DNA of 64,000 nt from AC-32 sp963719275 (GTDB taxonomy: Bacteria > Actinomycetota > Thermoleophilia > Gaiellales > Gaiellaceae). Position 1 is the first letter of the stretch, and each line of letters begins with the position of its first letter. The stretch lies in the NCBI GenBank assembly GCA_963719275.1, contig CAVRBT010000005.1:124001-188000 (forward strand), in the 5' to 3' direction. Shown one piece after another: positions 1 through 7,727 of the stretch. Made by a program: the position numbers and the translations under genes. Below the pieces are notes generated by a model. That model saw only the letters and a list, made by a program, of their open reading frames with translations, was not told the origin of the DNA and made no database searches.

Positions 1-2123
1 TCGTCCGCGACCGAGAAGTGCTCGACCGCCTCGGCCGGCCGGCCGGACCAGGCGGACACGAGTCCGAGGACGCCCTCCTGGCCGGCGACGAGCTGCGGCT
101 GCCCGGCCGCGAGCGCCAGGCTCCGCTCGGCGAGCTCCCGCGCGCGCTCGAGCTCGCCACGATGAGCCGCGACGCGCGCCACGACCCAGATTGCGAGGGC
201 ATTCTCCCGCTCGTCAGTCACATAGAGGCGGCCGAGCTCGCGCTGCCGGTCGGCGTGCTCGGCCGCCGCCGCGAGCCGACCCGCGCCCAGCTCCACGAGG
301 CTGAGGTACCACAAAGCCTCGCCCGTCGCGACCTCGTCCCGCAGGCTCAGCTCGGCGCACATGCGCTCGAGCAGCGTCCTGGCACGATCGAGCTGCGACG
401 ACCAGAGAAGCGCGTGCGCCAGGTCGAACGACGCCTCGTCGCGTCGCTCGCGGCGACCGGAGGCCGCCGCGGCGTCGAGGGCCTGCTCGGCCAGGTCGAG
501 TGCGTCGGGCGCTCCGGCGTTGAAGCGGAGACGATTCAGGACGCTGAGCGCGCCCGCGCGCAGGCCATCGTCGCCGACGCGCTCGGCGAGCGCGAGGGCC
601 GTTCGCGCGTGCGCTTCCGCCGCGGCCAGGCCCTCGGTGGAGCGGACACGCCAGGCCAGCCAGGTGTGAATCGACGCCTGCACGGCTGGCTCGGGCTCGA
701 CGGCGGCGAGCGCTTTTTTGCGCAAGGCGATCGCCCGCTCAGGGAACCCGGTTTCCTCGACGTCGCTGAGGGCGAGCAGGACGTCGGCCCGCTGCCTCAG
801 CGCGAGAGGCTCTGCCAGGAGGCGTTCGGCGTCCGCCCGTGCGCGGCCCGCGTCGCCGGCAAGCAGGTGCAGACCGACGGCGGCGACAGCGCGGCGGTGG
901 CGGGCCGCGCCCTCGTCGGGCGGTGTGAGGCGAACCGCATGCGCGCCGAGCTCCGCGGCGGCGACGTTCGCGGCCTGCGCGGCGGCAGCCGATGCCGCGC
1001 CCTCGACCGCCGCGGCGACTTGCTCGTCCGGCGCGCTCGCCGCGAGCGCGAGGTGTCGCGCTCGCGCAAGCGGGTCGTCGACGACCTTTGCGAGGAGACC
1101 GTGAGCGCGCTCGCGCTCCGCCGGCGTCAGGTCGCCGTAGAGCGCCGAGGCGAGCAGCGGGTGCGTGAACGTGACGACGCCGTGCCGCGCCTCGATCACA
1201 CGGGCCGTGAATGCCGGCTCGAGCGCCTCGTCCGCCACGCCGGCGGTACGAAGCAGCTCCGCCGGCGCCCGACCGCCGGCGGCGATCACGGCCAGGGCCG
1301 CTCGCGTCGTTGCCTGGAGGCCGGCGAGACGCTCGCGGGCCACGCCCTCCAGGCTCTCGGGAACCGGAAGCGGCTCCGTGGGTTCGCCCGGCGGCTCCGC
1401 GGCGAGCGCGCGCCCGAGCTCGAGCGCGTAGAACGGATTCCCGCCCGAGCCTTCGTGGAGCCGGACGAGCAGCGGCCGCGGAAACGTCGTCCCGAGCCGC
1501 ACGTGCAGCAGCCGTTGCATCGCGCCCATGCTGAGCGGCCGGACGCCGAGGCGGTCGACACGACCGGGGCCGAGCGCCTCCTCGACGCCCGCCGCGAAGG
1601 AGCCGTCGCCGAGACGCCTCGTCAGCAGCAGCTGGAGCCTCACTTCTCCAAGCCGGCGCAGCGCGAAGGCCAGCACCCGCGCGGACGATGCGTCGAGCCA
1701 TTGCACGTCGTCGATCGCGACGAGCACGGGCCCCTCGTCCGCGAGCAGCTCGAGCGCGCTGCGCGTGGCGACGGCGAGAGCGCGCGCATCCACGGTCTCG
1801 TCGCTCCGATCGCCGTGGAGGAGCACGAGCTCCAGCGCGCGCCGCCGCGGCGCAGGAAGCGCTGGCAGCACGTCGTCGACCGTGCCTTCGAGGAGGTCCC
1901 CGAGCGCGACGTGCGGGAGATCACGCTCGGCCTCGGCGGGCCGGGAGACGAGAACCTGCAGCCCCTCGGCACGCGCGTGCTCCACGCCCGCGAGCCACAG
2001 CGTCGACTTCCCGACGCCGGCCTCTCCCTCGAGCACGAGCGCGGCGGGCCGCTCCGCTGCTCCTTCGACGAAGGAGCGCACGGAGGCGACCTCCTCGTCG
2101 CGGCCGACGATCTCGATCGGCAT
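1..2123 (-). CDS. LuxR/MalT-like large ATPase transcriptional regulator (partial, C-terminus off window)
   Basis: The frame is open from an ATG at 2123 to the window edge, so the stop and the expected C-terminal helix-turn-helix are not visible. The N-terminus (MPIEIVGRDEEVASVRSF) is a typical entry to an AAA/NB-ARC-like domain. A Walker A motif GEAGVGKST lies at residues 33-41 and a Walker B-like VLVAIDDVQWLDA near residue 130. The rest is alanine/leucine-rich helical repeat sequence like the TPR-like middle of MalT/LAL regulators. A second in-frame ATG at 2141 is possible, but GGCGGGGG sits just upstream of 2123. The family usually senses a ligand and activates transcription; the target is unknown. 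The call rests on the ATPase domain and architecture, because the DNA-binding domain cannot be seen. Confidence 0.8.
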   Translation of the reverse strand, partial: MPIEIVGRDEEVASVRSFVEGAAERPAALVLEGEAGVGKSTLWLAGVEHARAEGLQVLVSRPAEAERDLPHVALGDLLEGTVDDVLPALPAPRRRALELVLLHGDRSDETVDARALAVATRSALELLADEGPVLVAIDDVQWLDASSARVLAFALRRLGEVRLQLLLTRRLGDGSFAAGVEEALGPGRVDRLGVRPLSMGAMQRLLHVRLGTTFPRPLLVRLHEGSGGNPFYALELGRALAAEPPGEPTEPLPVPESLEGVARERLAGLQATTRAALAVIAAGGRAPAELLRTAGVADEALEPAFTARVIEARHGVVTFTHPLLASALYGDLTPAERERAHGLLAKVVDDPLARARHLALAASAPDEQVAAAVEGAASAAAAQAANVAAAELGAHAVRLTPPDEGAARHRRAVAAVGLHLLAGDAGRARADAERLLAEPLALRQRADVLLALSDVEETGFPERAIALRKKALAAVEPEPAVQASIHTWLAWRVRSTEGLAAAEAHARTALALAERVGDDGLRAGALSVLNRLRFNAGAPDALDLAEQALDAAAASGRRERRDEASFDLAHALLWSSQLDRARTLLERMCAELSLRDEVATGEALWYLSLVELGAGRLAAAAEHADRQRELGRLYVTDERENALAIWVVARVAAHRGELERARELAERSLALAAGQPQLVAGQEGVLGLVSAWSGRPAEAVEHFSVAD

Positions 2124-2192
2124 CGTGCCCCCGCCTTGCATGGTGACAGAGGCGCGGCGGAGCGCAACCTCCCGACTGTCCGCTGGGCGGCG

Positions 2193-2588
2193 TTAGCGCT
2201 TCGAGAACTGCGGCGCTTTGCGGGCCTTGTGCAGCCCAGCCTTCTTGCGCTCGACGATCCGCGCGTCGCGCGTCAGGAAGCCCGCCCGCTTCAGCGACAC
2301 GCGCAGCTCCGGGTCGGCGTCGACGAGCGCCCGCGCGATGCCGTGTCGGACGGCGCCCGCCTGTCCGCTCGGGCCGCCGCCGTGCACGCGCACGCGCAGG
2401 TCGAACGTCCCTTCGACCCCTGCGACCTTCAGCGGCGACAGCGCCAGCTCGCGATGCGTCGCGCGCGGGAAGTACTCCTCGATCGTGCGGCCGTTGAACC
2501 AGGTCGTCCCGTCGCCGGGCCGCAGGATCACGCGGGCGACAGACGTCTTCCGCTTGCCCGTGCCCTGGTACGTGGCGATCTCGCTCAA
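2193..2588 (-). CDS. rpsI: 30S ribosomal protein S9
   Basis: This 131-residue protein matches uS9 throughout. It begins with the TGKRKTSVARV segment and ends with the conserved basic tail KKAGLHKARKAPQFSKR, whose terminal SKR reaches the tRNA in the P site of the small subunit. Length is normal. The start overlaps the rplM stop by four bases, giving the usual rplM-rpsI operon and translational coupling. Confidence 0.98.
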   Translation of the reverse strand: MSEIATYQGTGKRKTSVARVILRPGDGTTWFNGRTIEEYFPRATHRELALSPLKVAGVEGTFDLRVRVHGGGPSGQAGAVRHGIARALVDADPELRVSLKRAGFLTRDARIVERKKAGLHKARKAPQFSKR

Positions 2589-3019
2589 GCGCTCACCTCC
2601 AGCTCCTTTGGTGCCTGCGCCTCGTGCGGATGCTCGGGGCCGGCGTAGATCTTCAGCTTGCGCATCTGGGCGCGTGCGAGACGCGTCCGGGGGAGCATCC
2701 CCTTCACGGCCTTGCGCAGCACCTCGGTGGGGCGGCGCTCGAGCTCGTCGCGCAGTGGCCGGCTCTTGAGGCCGCCGGGATAGCCCGAGTGGCGGTGGTA
2801 CAGCTTGTCGTCGAGCTTCTTGCCGGTCACGGCGATCTTCTCGGCGTTCACCACGACGACGAAGTCACCGGTGTCGACGTGCGGTGTGTACTGCGGCTTG
2901 CCCTTGCCCCGCAGCGTGTCCGCGATCTGCGTAGCGAGACGCCCCAGCGTCTTTCCTTCCGCGTCGACGAGGTACCACGTGCGCTCGACCTCGCCCGGCT
3001 TTGCAGTCCAGGTCTTCAT
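2585..3019 (-). CDS. rplM: 50S ribosomal protein L13
   Basis: The 144-residue product is uL13, an early-assembling large-subunit protein. It starts MKTWTAKPGEVERTWYLVDA and contains the conserved LGRLATQIA, a HVDTGDFVVVVNAEKI segment and YRHSGYPGG-like (here HRHSGYPGG) motifs. The frame is open far upstream, but homology begins at the ATG at 3019, so the longer version is rejected. It is the first gene of the rplM-rpsI pair. Confidence 0.98.
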   Translation of the reverse strand: MKTWTAKPGEVERTWYLVDAEGKTLGRLATQIADTLRGKGKPQYTPHVDTGDFVVVVNAEKIAVTGKKLDDKLYHRHSGYPGGLKSRPLRDELERRPTEVLRKAVKGMLPRTRLARAQMRKLKIYAGPEHPHEAQAPKELEVSA

Positions 3020-3038
3020 GTCGGTCTTGTTCGCCGAA

Positions 3039-3061
3039 GCCAGACTGAAGTCAGGCACCGG
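3039..3061. repeat. Short palindromic repeat, copy 1
   Basis: The 21-base sequence starting GCCAGACTGAAGTCAGGCA (stem halves GACT/AGTC and GCC/GGC) lies just upstream of rplM and overlaps the end of the uracil-DNA-glycosylase-like gene. The same 21 bases occur in inverted orientation at 39143-39163. It could form a small hairpin in the rplM leader; no function is known to me. Confidence 0.7.
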
Positions 3062-3608
3062 AGGCATTGAAATGGCGGACACCGCGTCCGCCGGGGCGGA
3101 ATCGTAGCAGCCCCGCCCGGAATTCCGCCGCCCCGCCATGGCTCGGGTGGCGGAGGTAGGGCGCACCGAGAGCCTGTTCCGCAACACGCCCCACCGCGAG
3201 CACATCGCGGTCGCGGGCGAGCTCGCGCGCAAACGCGAGGCCGGCGCGAATCTCGGCGCGCCTAGGCGGCCGGTTCGAAGTCGACGTGCCGGGGTGGGTC
3301 GGGACCACATTCCAGAGCAGGACGCGCTCCTCGAGCCCCAACTCCCCGAGGACGCGATGGACGATCGTCGCGCTGGCCTCTGCCGGCCCCGTGCCGGTGA
3401 GCTGGCGCTCCGAGGTGAACGGGATTCCGGAGACGCGGGCACCGCGGTAGCCGGCGGCCTCGCCGACGAGCAGCAGCCGCGCGTTCTCGCGGGCGCGCAG
3501 GTAGCCGAGCAACCGCTCACAGCGCGCGTCGGCGCCTTCGCCGTCACGATAGAAGTTGAAGGTCGCGCCGATTCGGGCACGCCGCAGCCGTTCGATGAAC
3601 TCCTCCAT
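3051..3608 (-). CDS. Uracil-DNA glycosylase superfamily protein (SMUG/Mug-like)
   Basis: About 185 residues if started at the ATG at 3608 (MEEFIERLRRARIGATFNFY); an ATG two codons earlier at 3614 is equally possible. Motif I is LLVGEAAGYRGARVSGIPF with the adjacent TSE. A central WNVVPTHP and a C-terminal HPSHGG loop match the substrate-binding and leucine-loop regions of the UDG fold. Such enzymes remove uracil or related damaged bases in base excision repair. The gene diverges from the phospholipase-D-like gene, and the two starts overlap by about 14-20 bases, which makes one or both start calls uncertain. Exact substrate range cannot be told from sequence. Confidence 0.8.
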   Translation of the reverse strand: MEEFIERLRRARIGATFNFYRDGEGADARCERLLGYLRARENARLLLVGEAAGYRGARVSGIPFTSERQLTGTGPAEASATIVHRVLGELGLEERVLLWNVVPTHPGTSTSNRPPRRAEIRAGLAFARELARDRDVLAVGRVAEQALGAPYLRHPSHGGAAEFRAGLLRFRPGGRGVRHFNASGA

Positions 3609-4653
3609 CCGCATCCGCACTCTGACCGACGGCGGCCAGCAGGCGTCGGAGATCGCGCACGACATCGCGGAATTCCTGGGCGCGGCGCAGCGCTCGCTCG
3701 ACCTGGCGCAGTACGACTTCCATCTGCGCGAGGACACGGCCGCCGTGGTCGGGGGGGCGCTGCGAGAGGCGCACCGGCGCGGCGTGGCGGTGCGGATCAT
3801 CTACAACGTCGACCACGCGAACCCGATCCCGGTGCCTCCGCCGCCGGAGCCGGACGTCCAGTTGATCGCGTCGCTGGGCGTGCCGGCGAAGGCGATCGCC
3901 GGGATTCCCGACCTGATGCACCACAAGTACGTCGTGCGAGACGGCAAGTCGCTCTGGACCGGCTCGACGAACTGGACCGACGATTCCTGGGCGCGGCAGG
4001 AGAACATCGTCGTGACGGTCGAGTCCGCTGACCTCGCGGAGGCGTTCACGCTCGACTTCGAGGGGCTCTGGCGGGACGGCGACGTGGAACGGAGCGGCTT
4101 CGTCGAGCCTCGGCCGGTGCAGGTCGACGGCGTGAAGGTGCGGCCGTGGTTCACGCCGGGCTACGCCGACGCGCTGACGGCGCGGATCGCGAAGAAGATC
4201 GGCCACGCGGAGCGGATACGGGTCTGCTCGCCGGTGATCACCTCCGCGCCGGTGCTGGGCACGCTGGCCCAGCGGATCGCGGACGGGAGCGGCGACATTG
4301 CCGGCTGCGTCGACGCGACGCAGGTCGACGAGGTGATCCACCAGTGGCAGGCCGACGGCAACGTCTCGTGGAAGCTGCCGCTGCTCGAACAGGTGATGGC
4401 CGGCTCCTTCAGTGGGAAGCGCTCGGAGCCGTGGGAGATCGGGAGCCTGCACAACTTCATGCACGCGAAGGTCGTGGTTGCCGACGACACGGTCTTCGCG
4501 GGCTCCTTCAACCTCTCGCACTCGGGCGAGAAGAACGCGGAGAACGTGCTGGAGATCAAGGAAGCGGAGCTCGCGTCCCGCCTGAGCGCGTACGTGGACG
4601 ACGTGCGTCGACGGTATCCCGCCTTCGGCGCCCAGCCGCATCCTGCCGTCTGA
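3595..4653 (+). CDS. Phospholipase D-like (HKD) domain protein
   Basis: About 352 residues from the ATG at 3595 (MNSSIRIRTL). Two HKD-type motifs are present: HHKYVVRDGKSLWTGSTNW in the first half and HAKVVVADDTVFAGSFNLSHS in the second. Each is followed by the Gly-Ser/Asn residues typical of the PLD superfamily, so the protein has the two half-sites needed for one active centre. No signal peptide is evident. PLD-superfamily members include phospholipases, cardiolipin synthases and nucleases; the substrate here is unknown. It starts inside the beginning of the divergent UDG-like gene. Confidence 0.85.
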   Translation: MNSSIRIRTLTDGGQQASEIAHDIAEFLGAAQRSLDLAQYDFHLREDTAAVVGGALREAHRRGVAVRIIYNVDHANPIPVPPPPEPDVQLIASLGVPAKAIAGIPDLMHHKYVVRDGKSLWTGSTNWTDDSWARQENIVVTVESADLAEAFTLDFEGLWRDGDVERSGFVEPRPVQVDGVKVRPWFTPGYADALTARIAKKIGHAERIRVCSPVITSAPVLGTLAQRIADGSGDIAGCVDATQVDEVIHQWQADGNVSWKLPLLEQVMAGSFSGKRSEPWEIGSLHNFMHAKVVVADDTVFAGSFNLSHSGEKNAENVLEIKEAELASRLSAYVDDVRRRYPAFGAQPHPAV

Positions 4654-4803
4654 GCGCCGCGCGGCGTGGCGGGCAGCCGGCCGCTATGGCCATGCCTGCG
4701 GACGAATCGTCACACCTTCGCCACGAACGCCGCGTCTGTTCCAGCCGTGTCCGGGGACAGTCCCCGGGACGTGGCGTCGCCGCGGCGCTCGCGCGTCAGG
4801 CGC
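4654..4803. other. Intergenic region with a perfect hairpin
   Basis: This 150-base gap separates the convergent phospholipase-D-like and guaA genes. The sequence CCGGGGACAGTCCCCGG at 4751-4767 is an 8-bp inverted repeat around one base and could serve as a bidirectional terminator, though no T-run follows. Nothing else is recognised. Confidence 0.5.
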
Positions 4804-6441
4804 TCACTCCCACTCGATCGTCGACGGCGGCTTCGACGTGATGTCGAGCACGACGCGGTTCACCGCGGGGACTTCGTTGACGATCCGGGACGAGATCGTC
4901 TCCAGCAGGTCGTAGGGCAGCCGCGCCCAGTCCGCCGTCATCGCGTCGTCGCTCGTCACCGCCCGCACCACGACCGGGTAGCCGTACGTCCGCTCGTCCC
5001 CCTGAACCCCAACTGACCGGATCGCCGGCAGCACCGCGAACGACTGCCACAGCTCCCGGTAGAGCCCCGCCCGTCGAATCTCCTCCTGCAGGATCGCGTC
5101 GGCCTCGCGCAGGATCTCGAGCCGCTCCCGCGTGACCTCGCCGATGATCCGGATCGCCAGCCCCGGCCCCGGGAACGGCTGACGCCAGACCATCCGCTCC
5201 GGCAGGCCCAGCTCCTCGCCGACCCGCCGCACCTCGTCCTTGAACAGCAGGCGCAGCGGCTCCACGAGCTCCATCTCCATGTCCTCGGGCAGGCCGCCGA
5301 CGTTGTGGTGCGACTTGATCGTCGCCGCCACGGACGCGTCGCCGCCCGACTCGATCACGTCCGAGTAGAGCGTGCCCTGGACGAGGTACCGGACCTGAGG
5401 CGCCGACTTGGCGGCGCCGTTTGAAGGACGTGCGGGCTTTGCCCGCGCGTCCGACTGGAACAGCCGCTTCGACTCCGCCTCGAAGACGCGGATGAATTCC
5501 TCGCCCACCGCCTTGCGCTTTTGCTCCGGATCGGCGACGCCGTCGAGCCGCGCCAGGAACCGCTCCTCCGCCGAGACGTGCACGAGCGGCACGTGGAAAT
5601 GACCCTCGAAGGTCTCGATTACCTGCAGCGCCTCGTCCTTGCGCAGCAGCCCGTGGTCGACGAAGACGCAGACGAGCTGGTCGCCGACCGCCTTGTGCAC
5701 GAGCAAGGCCGCCACCGCCGAGTCGACGCCGCCGCTCAGCGCGCAGAGCACCCGCGCGGAGCCGACCTGCGCGCGGATCCGCTCGACCTGCTCCTCGATC
5801 ACGGCCGCAGCCGTCCAGGTCGGTGGCGCGTCGGCAACGCCGTACAGGAAGTTCTTCAGCACCTCCTGCCCGTGCGGCGTGTGCACGACCTCCGGGTGGA
5901 ACTGCACGCCGTAGAGCCGCCGCTCCGGGTCCTCGAACGCTGCGATCGGCGCGGCCGAAGAACCGGCCGTCACGCGCGCGCCGGCAGGCGGGGCGGCCAC
6001 CGAGTCGCGGTGGCTCATCCAGCCGGTCTGCTCCTCGGGCAAACCGGTGAAGAGCGCGCTCTCGGGCTCCACCCGCACGTCGGTCTTGCCGAACTCGGAC
6101 ACGCCGGTCCGCTCGACGGCGCCGCCGAGCTCCTGCGCCATCAGCTGCATCCCGTAGCAGATGCCGAGCGCCGGCACGCCCAGCGAGAACAGCTCCGGGT
6201 CCACCTTCGGCGCCCCCGCCGCATAGACGGAAGCCGGCCCGCCGGACAGTACGAGCGCCCGCGGGCGCCGAGCCCGCGCCTCAGCCGCAGTGATCGAGTG
6301 CGGGACGAGCTCCGAATAGACCCGCGCCTCCCGCACCCGCCGTGCGATCAGCTGCGCGTACTGGCCACCGCAATCGAGCACCAGCACCGGCCGGTCCTCC
6401 GGCGACGGCTCGGCGACCGGCAGCGGCAGAACCTCGGCCAC
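4804..6441 (-). CDS. guaA: GMP synthase (glutamine-hydrolysing)
   Basis: This 545-residue two-domain enzyme converts XMP to GMP. The class I glutamine amidotransferase domain is N-terminal, with the nucleophile in LGICYGMQ (Cys95) and the His/Glu pair in QFHPEVVHT. The ATP-pyrophosphatase P-loop is SGGVDSAV, and the C-terminus ends NRVVLDITSKPPSTIEWE as expected. The start is a GTG that shares one base with the stop of guaB3. Residues of roughly 329-348 (SDARAKPARPSNGAAKSAP) are extra relative to the usual family sequence, which runs straight into the V-R-Y-L-V-Q-G-T-L-Y segment. They are encoded by a palindromic repeat element (see 5397-5456). Confidence 0.97.
   Translation of the reverse strand: MAEVLPLPVAEPSPEDRPVLVLDCGGQYAQLIARRVREARVYSELVPHSITAAEARARRPRALVLSGGPASVYAAGAPKVDPELFSLGVPALGICYGMQLMAQELGGAVERTGVSEFGKTDVRVEPESALFTGLPEEQTGWMSHRDSVAAPPAGARVTAGSSAAPIAAFEDPERRLYGVQFHPEVVHTPHGQEVLKNFLYGVADAPPTWTAAAVIEEQVERIRAQVGSARVLCALSGGVDSAVAALLVHKAVGDQLVCVFVDHGLLRKDEALQVIETFEGHFHVPLVHVSAEERFLARLDGVADPEQKRKAVGEEFIRVFEAESKRLFQSDARAKPARPSNGAAKSAPQVRYLVQGTLYSDVIESGGDASVAATIKSHHNVGGLPEDMEMELVEPLRLLFKDEVRRVGEELGLPERMVWRQPFPGPGLAIRIIGEVTRERLEILREADAILQEEIRRAGLYRELWQSFAVLPAIRSVGVQGDERTYGYPVVVRAVTSDDAMTADWARLPYDLLETISSRIVNEVPAVNRVVLDITSKPPSTIEWE
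5397..5456 (-). repeat. Palindromic element inserted in frame in guaA
   Basis: Read on the minus strand this stretch contains GCGGGCAAAGCCCGCACG followed by GGCGCCGCCAAGTCGGCGCC. It is the same two-hairpin unit found in intergenic DNA at 42631-42866, 55969-56024 and, in part, 48651-48702. Here it lies inside the guaA coding frame and adds about 20 residues without a frameshift. It behaves like the palindromic elements known to insert into Rickettsia proteins, but the sequence family is different. Confidence 0.8.
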
Positions 6442-7598
6442 TACCCCATCCCGATCCGCTGGGCCTGCTGGAGCGACTTGCCCTCCGTCTTGATCGCAGG
6501 CGCGAGCATCACCTCGGCCTTCTGGAAGTCGTGGATCGACTCGTAGCCGCAGGTCGCCATCGAGGTCCGGAGCGCGCCCATCAGGTTCAACGTCCCGTCG
6601 TTCTCACGCGCGGGGCCGATCACGATCTCCTCGAGCGTCGCGTTCTGCTCGACGGCAACGCGCGCCCCGCGCGGGAGCGTCGGGTGGAAGGTCGCCATGC
6701 CCCAGTGGAAGCCGCGGCCCGGCGCCTCCTTCGCGCGCGCCAGCGGCGAGCCGATCATCACCGCGTCGGCACCGCAGGCGACCGCCTTCGAGATGTCGCC
6801 GCCGGTGCGCATGCCCCCGTCGGCGATCACGTTCACATACTTGCCGGTCTCGAGGAGGTGCTGGACGCGCGCCGCGGCCGCGTCGGCGATCGCGGTCGCC
6901 TGCGGCACCCCGACGCCCAGCACGCCGCGCGTGGTGCACGCCTGCCCGGGCCCGACGCCGACCAGCACGCCCTCGGCGCCCGTACGCATGAGGTGCAGCG
7001 CCGTCTGGTACGACGCGCAGCCGCCGACGATCGTCGGGATCGGCAGCGACGAGATGAACTCCTTCAGGTTGAGCGCGTGCCCGTTCGAGGAGACGTGCTC
7101 GGCCGAGACCACCGTCCCCTGGATGACGAGGACGTCGAGCCCTGCCTCGAGCGCGATCTCGTAGTGGTCGCGCACCTTCTGCGGAGTGAGGGAGCCCGCG
7201 GCCAGCACGCCCGCGGACTTGATCTCCTCGATCCGCTTCGCGATCAGCTTCGGCTCGACCGGCCGAGCGTAGATCTCCTGCATGCCGCCGGTGGCCTTCT
7301 CCTTCGGCAGCTTCGCGATCTTCTCCAGCTCCCGCTCTGGCTGCGCGTACCGCGTGAAAATGCCCTCGAGATTCAGGACCCCGAGCCCGCCGAGCTCGCC
7401 GAGCTTGATCGCGACCTTCGGCGAGACGACGCCGTCCATCGCCGACGCGATCAGGGGCAGCTCGAGCAGGTGCGGTCCGAGCTTCCAGCCGATGTCCACG
7501 TCCTGCGGGTCACGCGTCCGCCTCGACGGCACGATCGCGATGTCGTCGAACCCGTATGCCTGCCGCGCCTTCTTGCCCAGGCCGATCTCGATCTCCAC
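6441..7598 (-). CDS. guaB3: GuaB3 family IMP dehydrogenase-related protein
   Basis: The 385-residue protein starts MEIEIGLGKKARQAYGFDD and has the TIM-barrel features of the IMPDH/GMP reductase family: LIASAMDGVVSP near residue 50, a central GVGPGQACTTRGVLGVGVPQ catalytic Cys loop, and ADGGMRTGGDISKAVACGADAVMIGSP phosphate-binding glycines. It lacks inserted CBS domains and is shorter than canonical GuaB. These traits define the GuaB3 branch common in actinobacteria and cyanobacteria. Some cyanobacterial GuaB3 proteins are reported to act as GMP reductases, so the reaction direction is open. It is co-transcribed with guaA, overlapping by one base. Confidence 0.92.
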   Translation of the reverse strand: MEIEIGLGKKARQAYGFDDIAIVPSRRTRDPQDVDIGWKLGPHLLELPLIASAMDGVVSPKVAIKLGELGGLGVLNLEGIFTRYAQPERELEKIAKLPKEKATGGMQEIYARPVEPKLIAKRIEEIKSAGVLAAGSLTPQKVRDHYEIALEAGLDVLVIQGTVVSAEHVSSNGHALNLKEFISSLPIPTIVGGCASYQTALHLMRTGAEGVLVGVGPGQACTTRGVLGVGVPQATAIADAAAARVQHLLETGKYVNVIADGGMRTGGDISKAVACGADAVMIGSPLARAKEAPGRGFHWGMATFHPTLPRGARVAVEQNATLEEIVIGPARENDGTLNLMGALRTSMATCGYESIHDFQKAEVMLAPAIKTEGKSLQQAQRIGMG

Positions 7599-7611
7599 CC
7601 CGCTACCTCCC

Positions 7612-7651
7612 CTTGAAGCACAAAGGCCCAGGCGCCGTTGCCGCCTGGGCC
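7612..7651 (-). terminator. Hairpin with T-rich tail upstream of guaB3
   Basis: GGCCCAGGCG at 7625-7634 pairs perfectly with CGCCTGGGCC at 7642-7651. On the minus strand the stem is followed by TTTGTGCTT. It lies between the collagen-like gene and guaB3, 27 bases before the guaB3 start. It may terminate the upstream gene or attenuate guaB3. Confidence 0.6.
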
Positions 7652-7695
7652 GAAGAACCGTTCCTGCCGCCGTCTCTCAAGTGGACGGCGATCGT

Positions 7696-7717
7696 AGCAC
7701 CGTCGCTGGACGGTGCT
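7696..7717 (-). terminator. Hairpin after the collagen-like gene
   Basis: AGCACCGTC and GACGGTGCT form a 9-bp perfect stem with a four-base loop, 10 bases beyond the stop of the upstream minus-strand gene. No clear T-run follows. Confidence 0.5.
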
Positions 7718-7727
7718 CAGGCCTCCT

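Noticed and set aside
18..2648. 876-residue plus-strand open frame
   Set aside because: Arg/Glu-rich sequence with no family features; it is antisense to the LuxR-like ATPase, rpsI and rplM, which have clear motifs on the minus strand.
2585..3580. 331-residue version of L13
   Set aside because: Residues before MKTWTAKPG are low-complexity and antisense or out of frame with the UDG-like gene; L13 homology begins at 3019.
6342..7616. 424-residue plus-strand open frame
   Set aside because: Antisense shadow of guaB3 and the guaA start; no recognisable motifs.
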